Positions 39,020 to 48,098 of a stretch of 64,000 nt of DNA are shown here, one piece after another (positions within the stretch are counted from its first letter, which is position 1; each line of letters opens with the position of its first letter). The position numbers and the translations under genes are program-made. A model generated the notes under the pieces. It was not told where the DNA came from, did no database searches, and saw nothing but the letters and a program-made list of their open reading frames with translations. The stretch is from Angiostrongylus vasorum. Lineage: Eukaryota > Nematoda > Chromadorea > Rhabditida > Metastrongylidae. The stretch covers positions 310,001 through 374,000 of the forward strand of contig JADANN010000268.1 of NCBI GenBank assembly GCA_018806985.1, written 5' to 3'.

Positions 39020-40540
39020 AAAAAAAGGAAAAGTAGAAGTTAAAGAGTTAAAAACAGTAGTACGACGAAGTACAAAATGCACAAAAGTTGGGATCGAACT
39101 AAATCACCTGCTAGGCTACCTGCTGGACAACAGTGGACCACCATATCGAACACTGGAAAACAATGGCAGGAACCGAAGGGTTATAGTAGAGATCGTAAGG
39201 TTATTGGTTTGATACATTAAAAATCAATTAGACTAGCTGCGGGAATGTCGTCCTACCAATTACGGCTGATGTACTCGTTGGGGGAAGGAGTTCCCTTTTT
39301 TTTGAAGAGGTCAGCGAAGTGGGTTGAATTCTGCACCACCATGGGACGTATTGCCCTGAATCCATACGCGTAGAAAGGAGAATTTAACTCTTGTTAATTT
39401 AAATGTCGTGGCATACGGTAATCGGAACCGTCGCTGGACCATAAGCGGGCGAACGTCCTCGCAAATAAACTTCAGCGGTTGTATGGTTCTGTGAGAGAAA
39501 ACGACTGAGATCAGCTCCAGTTTGTTGCCTCTGCGACAACGAAGCTCGATTGCACTTCTAGCTCCAGCTGTTCATCAACAGCTCCAGTGGATGCTCGGCT
39601 AAGAGACGGTTCCACATCTTGCGTATAACGTGGACCTTCAGATGCCTAATTCTCACCTTTTGTAAACTTCGGTATGTTCTTTTCACAGTCAGCATTCTGC
39701 CTAACTCAGTGAATTCAAATGAAGAGTGTAGTACTTCCGCGTCTCGAAGTCACCACAGTTATGTGCAAAAAATTCTCCGATGGCTCGCTGGATAGTGAAC
39801 CGTAGTAATTGATTAGTATAGTGGCCACATCAACGATCTAAACAAAGTCTTAGTGAAGTAAGTTTTAACAGAAATGAACAAAGAACGTATGAGTGGTGCA
39901 GTGCTCTCTGACCAGCGCTGTTGAACCCTGCACTCTGTGACCCTTTGCCGATTAAATCGATTCCTATGTCGATCGATAGTGTGGGAAGAAATCGTCTATT
40001 ACGAAGCTTTCCTCCTTAATTTCAATTTCCCCTTTACCATATTCCATCCAGCCATCCAAACTATGTAAATTAATAATTTTTTCATTGCCATATTTAGTTC
40101 ATTGTCGTCCTAAAATCACTAAAAATGAGTGTTCTCCGTTGTTAGTCATTGTTTCAGTGCATCTGCGGTCTCTCAATTTCTACCTCCTATCTAATACATG
40201 AGTAATCATGCGCATTTATACCAACACATACCCAGGTGTGTGAAATATGCGTTGATTTCAATGCGTATTGTTGTCGATCATATTTTTTTCCTCGAGGAGA
40301 TCAATTTACCCTGCTTCTTGCATTCGATCGATAGTGCATCCAACATAGATGATAAGGCAGATGCTTCTGCGAAAAGCTCTTCTCTAAAGTTAATGAACTA
40401 CAAAAGACCGTTTTCGGACAAGTTTTCAGTTCATGTCGCGCGCGGTAACGAGCTAAACGTAGGCACAATTGGCCCGTCGCCACTGAATTAAACATTTCCA
40501 GAACTTATCGGATTCTCCTGGTGTAGTTATGGTAGCAGTT
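39020..40540. other. Intergenic, nothing firm
   Basis: No supported gene. Around 39,890-39,980 a GAGTGGTGCAGTGCTCTCTG segment resembles a box A-type SINE head, too weak to call. An open frame at 40,198-40,491 lacks motifs. Confidence 0.3.
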
Positions 40541-40549
40541 TGTTGAGGT

Positions 40550-41600
40550 CTCATTTACTTTCTAGTCTCTTGGTTGGAACCTTTCGTATCGACATTGGGG
40601 GATGAAGCCCGTATCGACATAGACACAACTATGCATGCATTCATCAATATTATATGTTTACATACATATGGAAGGTGTAAATCAGTCAGGCACAACAGAA
40701 CGATGGGGTCCATTCCCCAAACTGACCTGCCTTTGAAAGGACCTACAGGGTTCGAATTTGGTCTGACTTCAAACTCATATTTATCACCAGGACACCATGG
40801 AGGCAAGTTATATCCAGGCCTCGTAACGTTGCGCCTACCAGGCTTTGAATCCGTCAGTCTTGGAGATTACTGGTGACGATCTGTGCTTACAGCACACATA
40901 CACTAATATGAGAATTCTGCACTTAGGACCTGAATATGTTGAAGAGGGTCCAAGTGCGACGCTTTCGGATTGGGCAAGAAAAATAGACAGATCAGCGTTT
41001 CTTATAACGGAAGAAAAAAATCGTAGCTGCAGGGGGAGTTGTTGGCGCTAATTTTTTTCTGCCAACACGAGTTTGGACATGAACTCCGATCCCTTCGAAC
41101 AACCAACGAACTGGGTTGACGTCCACGATTGAGAAGATACGTGGCAGTAGCCGCTTTGACAGTTTTCATCGTCTACGTCCCAAAATCTGGCTGTGGTGAA
41201 GACAAAGTTGAAGGATTCTTCATATGTTTGGAGAAGCTCTACAGAGAATACTATCCGTTTTACGAAATCGTCATTGGTGAGTTTTACTTGAAGCTTAACT
41301 GAGCGCTGTGATTCATGAAGTGGGATGTAAGATAATAGGCTTTCTTTGAGTTAATCATGACGAATACGACCATACATGGTAACTCACAATTCCAGAAATC
41401 TCGTCCCAACATTGAATGTGGAACTCTTTCAGTGGAGGCTATCATAACGAGATTGAAAACGTCACCCTAATTCGAAGTTTTTCACGTAGACAATGTCGTC
41501 GTTATTGCTTTTTTGTATGAGTTCCATACGAGGTCGAACCATCGTTTATTTTGCTGGACATCACGTCAAGAAGAAGAGTGAAGAGAAGCAAAACTCAAGG
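40550..41600 (+). mobile_element. RTE-type LINE relic, endonuclease region
   Basis: At 40,868-40,910 the bases of TGGTGACGATCTGTGCTTAC align with the 5' part of RTE copies A and B. At 41,070-41,300 a decayed frame follows the endonuclease: MNSDPFEQ, LTVFIVYVPKSG, EKLYRE and IVIGEF in the place of [19 protein letters not shown] and IIGDF. At 41,385-41,470 TTCCAGAAATCTCGTCCCAA and GGAGGCTATCATAACGAGAT continue in order. Much older than A and B. Confidence 0.6.
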
Positions 41601-41737
41601 ACTAGGGAAAAAGCGGTGAATGTGTGAAGAATATGTTTTACCTTCAACGCGATTGGAATCTCTAGGTATCCCAGTTTTTCTGTTGAGGTTACCGAGGTGT
41701 TTGGCTGACCGGTTTGCAGCTAACTTGCTTTTTCCAG

Positions 41738-41774
41738 GGCTCTGAAGAAGGCAATATCCTCCGAAACGTCAGCT
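41738..41774 (+). ncRNA. Hammerhead-ribozyme-like motif
   Basis: GGCT, CTGAAGA, AGG-CAATAT-CCT or a shifted pairing for stem II, then CC, GAAAC, GTC, AGCT. Core and stem I are kept; stem II is irregular. Confidence 0.5.
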
Positions 41775-41885
41775 GTTATGAATAAATAATATACGATAAC
41801 AACCTCATGTGTGCTTATCAAGAATAGAGCGAATTATTTATCAATGCCGAGGTTAATAGAAAGTCAGTTTTGGGAGTTAGTTCAA
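41738..41885 (+). mobile_element. Penelope-like terminal repeat, solo fragment
   Basis: Holds a hammerhead-like motif, then AACAACCTCATGTGTGCTTA and the outer end CAATGCCGAGGTTAATAGAA with GTCAGTTTTGGGAGTTA. The same end is found at 45,608-45,640 and, inverted, at 11,335 and 37,352. Confidence 0.65.
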
Positions 41886-44413
41886 GGACCTAAATCCTGT
41901 GAAGGTCATAAATTTGGGACCTTTAGCGCAAATATCGATAAAGAGCGCAGTCGGCTACTCCAACTTCGTCGTGGTAATGCCCAGAAAAAACCGATGGTTT
42001 CGAAGTCACTAAGTGCAGAATTATTTATATCAGAACATGCAGAACTCTACTTAGGTAAAGGACGTCTTAAGGAGAGAAGGACATGAGTACTGGTCAATAG
42101 CAAGATGATCGTCCTTCTGTGCCCAAGTGGAATAGCCACACCATTCAGAGATGCAGTTGAAAGGTCAGCCCCTGCTTCGATATTTGCGACGGCCACGTTC
42201 ACCTGCGCCGTTATTAAACGTTATATTGATTAAAATAAAGTGTCCTATCTATGCCTGTGATGGCGGTAATAAGCCGGTTTTCATAACTACGACCTCCTTA
42301 GAAGGATTTCCAATTTTTGAGGACACCGTTCGAAGACAACAGGTGAACAAAAAGAACATTTGAGTAGATTGCGAGAGAACCAGGACAATTTTGACGGAGG
42401 AGGAATACTGAAGGAGACGGAATATTCGTTGCTTTCCTCATAAGCCAACCGTGTTAACAGCTGTAATCGACTCTCAACTCCACTGAGGTCGAACACACAT
42501 GCATAATTTGTCACTATTTCATTGATAACAACGAAAAAAAATATCGTAACTAGGCATATCCCGGCACAAATGATTCTGCAGTATCGCCTTCTTCAGAGCC
42601 TGGAAGGGTATACTGACATACAATTTACTAGGCCAAACGCTTCAATGACACTTACAAAAAGACGAAAAACTCTATGGTAATTACATGGTCAACAGCTTCT
42701 CGAAAAAACTCACCGCTTTTTTTACGTGCCTTCCAATGAGGAAGATTAGAACAGCTGATTATGGTCGCATAAGGTTGATGACTGCACCATCCCACATCAG
42801 AAATTGATGCGAACATACGGGGTCAGGTCGCGTATGACCTCTGGACATTCATCCCTGCTATTCATTGTAGGGTTTTTGGCATTTATCCAAAAAGCCTCAA
42901 GAAGTTTTCGCGCTGGTGTTCTAGTCTCCTGCGCAAGGATATTGACTTTTACTTCAAAATCGTCCCCGCTGTGCTTTTGTATCCTATGCGTGCCTAGTGG
43001 GGTACCTTGTCTTAGTTTTTCGTTTGCCATCTAGGTGTTCTTTTTATACGGATACACAAAGGCCTGCCCGTTTCGCCAATATATTCATCTCCGCAATTAT
43101 TACAAGAGATCAGGTATATCGTACCTGAACTCATGCAATCACCATCCCTGCCGTAAGGGCAGATTACGCAATTTGTTGTTTCGCATAGACGGTCATACAG
43201 GCGGTTACGAACTAACTGACGACGTAGAGTAGCCGGTGGTATTTCAACTATCGCTACCGATTCCTCTAGGCCTGCCCTTCTTAAGCATCGTTTAATCGCT
43301 ACGCTTACTTCATCGCTAATAAAGGGCAGCATAAACGGGACTTTCTTCTGGTTAAGTGTTTCGCTTGGGCGCGTCGCTCTCCTTCTAAACTTATCTCGTG
43401 GGGTTACTATTTCGTAGCCATTGGAGATGGCTATTTGCTCGAGCCAAGTCGCGCGATTCTTCCTTTAGTTCCCTGGTTGTGCACACAGAGGTGGCTGTTC
43501 GAAACATGTTTCTCACAAGCGCCCTCTTTGTGTGTGAAGGGTGGGAAGAAAGGAAGTGAACGAGGATGTTCTTGTTACTTGGCTTTCGGTACCACTTTTG
43601 TCAGGTAACCGCTACTTGATAGGCTTATTTGGACGTTTAAAAACGGAAGCCAGTCTTTTCTCGGTTTCTCCCGGGTGAACTTAATGTACTCAGACTGCTC
43701 GTTCAATAATTCAAAGCATTTGTCCATCTCCTCCTGCGTAGAGGAGATGACAAAACAATCATCTACATATCTGCAGTAGAGTAGTGGCCGGAGATCGAGA
43801 GCAGGGGCTTCTATCTTAGACATAAACACAATGGCAAGGCTTGGTGCCAGTCGCTGTCCCATAGCCAACTCCCCTTATTTGCGCGAAATATTTCCCAGAC
43901 CATCTGAAAATCGAGCAGTTTAGGCACTCCTTTAGGAGAGCCATTAGCTGCTGAATGGACAAGCCATGCATATTTATTCTTCCTTCATGTTTAACAAGAA
44001 GTTCGAAGATGGCTTGCATTGCGGAGTCATTCGATACGTTGGTGTACAACGCAGTAACGTCGAAGGACTCCATCATGTACGCGTTATTAGGAGACGCGTT
44101 ACGTGAGACGTTCTAGGAACATTTGGGTGTTTGTGAGGTGAGCTGGAATATGGTTAAGCAACTGGGTAAGTATTAGGCTTAAAAACCAGGTTATTCTATC
44201 CGTTGGCCCGTCTACACAGCTGATGATGGGTCTAACCTTAAATGATGACGGATTGGTTGACGCAAGATCATCAGGTGATACCAACTTATGTGTTTTAATA
44301 AGTAGGTATAGGACGGGACATGTTGGTGTATCGATTTTAAAGTGCGAAATAACCGATGGTTTTAAACCTGCAGCCTTTGCCACACTGACCCATTGATTGT
44401 TTAGCTTTCGGTA

Positions 44414-45178
44414 TTGACTTTTGTATTCCTTTTCAGAGGATGGGCGATAGAGGGTAGCATCACTAAGATGTTCCTCTGTTATCTCAACATCCAGTTGGCG
44501 AGGAATAACTACGAACTCTCCCCCCTTATCACTAACAGACAGTCTTATTGTTTTATTGTTTTTGAGTTTATTAATTCTCTAATTTCTCGCATGCCACATT
44601 TTTTGTGCGGCTGTAAGGTTAGAGATAAAGTTTCTATCGCAGTAATGATTAAGGGTCTTGAGAACGCCGTCCGAAAACGAGATAAGTTTAGAAGGAGAGC
44701 GACGCGCCCAAGCGAAACACTTGGCCAAAAGAAAGTCCCGTTTATGCTGCCCTTTATTAGCGATGAAGTAAGCGTAGCGATTAAACGATGCTTAAGAAGG
44801 GCAGGTCTAGAGGAATCGGTAGCGATAGTTGAAACACCACCGGCTACTCTACGTCGTCAGTTAGTTCGTAACCGCCTGTATGACCGTCTATGCGAAACAA
44901 CAAATTGCGTAATCTGCCCTTATGGCAGGGACGGTGATTGCATGAGCTCAGGTACGATATACCTGATCTCTTGTAATAATTGCGGAGATGAATATATTGG
45001 CGAAACGGGCAGGCCTTTGTGTATCCGTATAAAAGAACACCTAGATGGCAAACGAAAACTAAGACAAAGTACCCCACTAGGCACGCATAGGATACAAAAG
45101 CACAGCGGGGACGATTTTGAAGTAAAAGTCAATATCCTTGCGCAGGAGACTAGAACACCAGCGCGAAAAACTTCTTGA
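44414..45178 (+). pseudogene. Penelope-like GIY-YIG endonuclease, inverted arm copy
   Basis: An open frame of 254 codons whose useful part begins at about residue 85. The first part lies antisense to the reverse transcriptase and is not protein of any known family. From the region of FRRRATRPSETLGQKK it is the linker and endonuclease of the element: TTNCVICPYGRDGDC (cysteine cluster), YLISCNNCGDEYIGETGR and CIRIKEHLDGKRKLRQ. It differs from the left arm by only a few residues (for example VETPP against VEIPP). The frame ends early at ARKTS by a shift; EAFWINAKK-like sequence follows in another frame. It is a broken gene end, not a host gene. Confidence 0.75.
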
Positions 45179-45477
45179 GGCTTTTTGGATAAATGCCAAA
45201 AAACCCTACAATGAATAGCAGGGATGAATGCCCAGAGGTCATACGCGACCTGACCCCGTATGTTCGCATCAATTTCTGATGTGGGATGGTGCAGTCATCA
45301 ACCTTATGCGACCATAATCAGCTGTTCTAATCTTCCTCATTGGGAAGGCACGTAAAAAAGCGGTGAGTTTTTTTCGAGAAGCTGTTGACCATGTAATTAC
45401 CATAGAGTTTTTTCGTCTTTTTGTAAGTGTCATTGAAGCGTTTGGCCTAGTAAATTGAATGTCAGTATACCCTTCCA

Positions 45478-45513
45478 GGCTCTGAAGAAGGCGATACTGC
45501 CGAAACGTCAGCT
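45478..45513 (+). ncRNA. Hammerhead-ribozyme-like motif, best-kept copy
   Basis: GGCT, CTGAAGA, A, stem II GGC-GATACT-GCC, GAAAC, GTC, AGCT. Stem I forms from GGCU and AGCU (three Watson-Crick pairs and one G-U). Stem III would be only two pairs with no loop, so cleavage in a single motif is unlikely unless two copies pair. The extra A after CTGAAGA is shared by all copies. The matching left-arm site (42,561-42,602, minus) has lost GAAAC-GTC. Confidence 0.6.
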
Positions 45514-45691
45514 ACTGTTGTATTGTATTGTGTTTTTCTATGGAAGTAAATGTATGCTGTTTAACAACCTCGCGATTGCTGAACAAGAAAACGACGCATT
45601 CATATTCCAATGCCGAGGTTAATAGAAAGTCGATCCTGGGAACTGTGTTTAAATTATTGAGCTTACCCAAGGTAGATAACGAAATTTATTT

Positions 45692-45729
45692 CGGCTAACG
45701 TTTCGATGTCTTCGTCTTCATTAGAACCC
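45692..45729 (-). ncRNA. Second-type hammerhead-like motif, degenerate
   Basis: Minus strand: GGTT, CTAATGA (G5 to A), A, a poorly paired GAC...GAC..TC segment, GAAAC, GTT, AGCC. The order of blocks matches the local family, but the sequences differ, suggesting a second Penelope-like lineage. Confidence 0.35.
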
Positions 45730-46059
45730 ATGACCGGAGTCGATGGTCCACAGTTATTCATCTTCTTGATGTGGCGTCTTTGTAGTCGTAGTTGAAAATC
45801 GGTGTTATCGTAGTTCCCTAGTTCGTTCGTCATCTAAGCTGAAAAGAAGTTCAGCTTCAATTTGGGCGCTCAGCTGGTAATCGAACTCCATGAACAATTT
45901 TTGTCTTCCTCGAAGAAAACCAATCGCAAGCAACATGTGTTCCTCCGATTCACGATTCCTGACAAGTGCCAGAGCTAACAATAGCCTGAGGTAATTCTGG
46001 TGCGATTATCCTGTGTGAATTTTGGGACATATTTTGCTGAGCCAACATGAAGTATTGAA

Positions 46060-46345
46060 GAATAAAGTCTTCGGCCTTGATCAATCCATGAGGACTGTGC
46101 CATGTATTCGATTCCATTCGAAGCAACGCAGCGGTGACTGAATACATATTTGGACTACATAGTGACTTGGGTAGGACTTCTGATGTATCAGATCAGTATT
46201 TTTATCCTCCCAGACAAGCCTGCGAACAATTTTTAGACCCCGAAAAAGATGGCACAATTGGTTGACCTGGAATGTATGATCGAACCAAGGATCCAGGTGC
46301 ATATTGCAGAGTGCCTTTAGCCACTGCGCTGCACGAGCTTTCATT
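46060..46345 (-). mobile_element. Divergent SINE relative
   Basis: The minus strand keeps head AGCTCGTGCAGCGCAGTGGC and a body with CAGGCTTGTCTGGGAGGATA; other parts are diverged as in the copies at 28,120 and 33,440. Confidence 0.65.
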
Positions 46346-46707
46346 GAATTAACATAATAACAGCTAAATGAGAATTATGATTGTATCCACACAATTTCTC
46401 CAATTTTTATTCGTAAACATGGAAGACCTTTAAGGGAAATAATTGAAAGGAATCAAAGAACACACAACGCTTCTTGGTCAGCTCCTTCCAACCCCTCATT
46501 TTCACTGCGTCATCTTATTTTTGCTTATTTTCTTTGTCTGTCCATCTTTTTTACTCTCTTTCTTTTCCGTCATTTTCTTTTCATTTTTCTTCCATCTTCA
46601 CTGCAGTTTTGTTCTACGTTTTTCCCTTTTCCTTCCGTCTTTATTCTGACCTCAATGTCCTCTAATAACCGATACAACTACGTCTGTTCCTAGCCAAAAG
46701 CGAGGTA

Positions 46708-46991
46708 AAAGCTAAAAAGGATAAAGCTCTCGGCGTTGACCGATACCTGAGGGATGCGCCATGCATTCGACTTCATTAAGCATCGTTTGGAGGTGGTTGG
46801 ATGCATACCTGGTCTATACAATGACTCGCGGTGACCCACCGATGTATCGAGCCAGTGCTGCTATCCTCATAGACAAGTCTGGTACCAATTTGCCGACCCC
46901 GGAGGGATGGAAGGCTTGGTGGGCCATGGGCGCGGGGATTGATTTCACGTGTGTCGCAATGGCGCCTCCAATCACTGCGCCACCTAGAAAG
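46708..46991 (-). mobile_element. tRNA-derived SINE with 10-bp target-site duplication
   Basis: Flanked by AAGCGAGGTA at 46,698-46,707 and 46,992-47,001. The head is short by a few bases at the 5' end (starts near GTGGCGCAGTGATTGGAGGC on the minus strand). Confidence 0.9.
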
Positions 46992-47004
46992 AAGCGAGGT
47001 ATGA

Positions 47005-47630
47005 AAAGAAAATCAGCGGTATAGATCTTTGAATGATGAGAACATAAGAACCTTCCTTCTTTTTCTACATCATGTTTGGTAAAATAAGGTATAGTTTGAA
47101 ACATATTTATACTATACGCATTGGTTTCCATGCATGCGTAGCTGAGATTGCTTTTCTAGCCATTCTTGCTTTAAACAAATATGTCTCAGCTCATAATGAA
47201 TCCTATCAATTGGAATAAAAGCCGCCAGTATCTACATAGATTTTCCGACAAAATACATATTCTCCTATTCCAACAAGGTTTGTTTCATGAAATTTAACAA
47301 AACCTATTGTTTCCCACTTTTCTGTCGTGAATGGTTCTCATGAATGAACGGCGAATCGATGGAAAAAACGGGTTTTCACCCGGTGGGAGAAGACGGAGCC
47401 CACGAGTGCGGTGTTGTTTGCGACTGTTCACCCACTTCTCCCAAGTTTTAAGCAAGTCTAAAACTAGCGAAGTACTTGCGTTTGCTTCATATATGATCGG
47501 CTTTACACAATGTTCGGATCTTAGAACTTCACTCATTCAATTTGTTGCCTTGCTTCCACAGTCCACGAAAGTCTTGTCATTTGCATGTGCGTTTTAGCTT
47601 CTACTTGAGGGCTTTGCCTTTCTCTCGTAT
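47005..47630. other. Intergenic, nothing recognised
   Basis: Overlapping open frames on both strands at 47,294-47,597 have no family motif. GGTTTTCACCCGGTGGGAGA (47,369) is GC-rich but unexplained. Confidence 0.3.
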
Positions 47631-47634
47631 GGCA

Positions 47635-47835
47635 TTGGATGCTGTTCGAATTCACTCTCCGTGGAGTCCTGGGGTAAATCTAGTAGACCGTTTGCTATCC
47701 TTCGTGGATTTGGGAAAGCTTTCTCCAGATAGGAGTGATGTCACAGGCTTGGTGGCTTTCACTAGAAAATGCGGAGTTGAACCAACCACCACGCGTGTAT
47801 TGTTGCACAGCTCTAACTACTACGCTTTCCTAGCT
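47635..47835 (-). repeat. Repeat E / divergent SINE head
   Basis: GGAGTCCTGGGGTAAATC links it to 31,470. On the minus strand the end GCGTAGTAGTTAGAGCTGTG with CAATACACGCGTGGTGG looks like a tRNA-type SINE head (box A-like then box B-like GGTTCAACTCC). Confidence 0.45.
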
Positions 47836-48098
47836 CATAGATAACGTTTTAAACATGCAAGTATGTTCTTTAGAGCGAAGCGCAAAGTTGCTCCTATAAG
47901 CCTGTAAGTTCTCAGCTTATCAAATACCGTAACTGTGGAAAAGTTATCTTCATTGTTATCGAAAAACCAGCACGATCATGAATTACAGCACTTTGTTTTA
48001 TCTCTACAATCGCAAAGTTTTTATTGCAGTGCATATTCTTATCACAGTTCCTAGACTTTCCATTTTTGTATATCTCACTTAACTTAAATAGCTAAACA

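Larger units (their letters stand above)
42561..45650 (-). mobile_element. Penelope-like element with long inverted arms
   Basis: The main body is on the minus strand. From about 44,620 it reads SDKGGEFVVIPRQLDVEI, then AKAAGLKPSVISHF and LYLLIKTHKL. Reverse transcriptase motif A FDVTALYTNV follows (near 44,070), then MAMGQRLAPSLAIVFM and motif C YVDD (near 43,770). The GIY-YIG endonuclease comes last (43,332-42,800; TIYLISCNNCGDEYIGETGR) behind a cysteine cluster. Frameshifts near 44,090 and 43,865 break it. An inverted copy of the 3' third lies on the plus strand at about 44,677-45,513 (endonuclease, then terminal repeat), nearly identical to the left arm 42,561-43,405. Penelope-like elements are retroelements with this RT plus GIY-YIG layout and complex terminal repeats. 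The outer end with CCGAGGTTAATAGAAAGTC is at 45,608-45,640. Confidence 0.9.

Noticed and set aside
38775..39212. 145-codon open frame
   Set aside because: Most of it lies inside a SINE copy read in antisense; not a gene. The same holds for many frames of 60-110 codons over SINEs.
47294..47597. Overlapping open frames on both strands
   Set aside because: Neither has a family motif; a GC-rich core keeps both frames open by composition.
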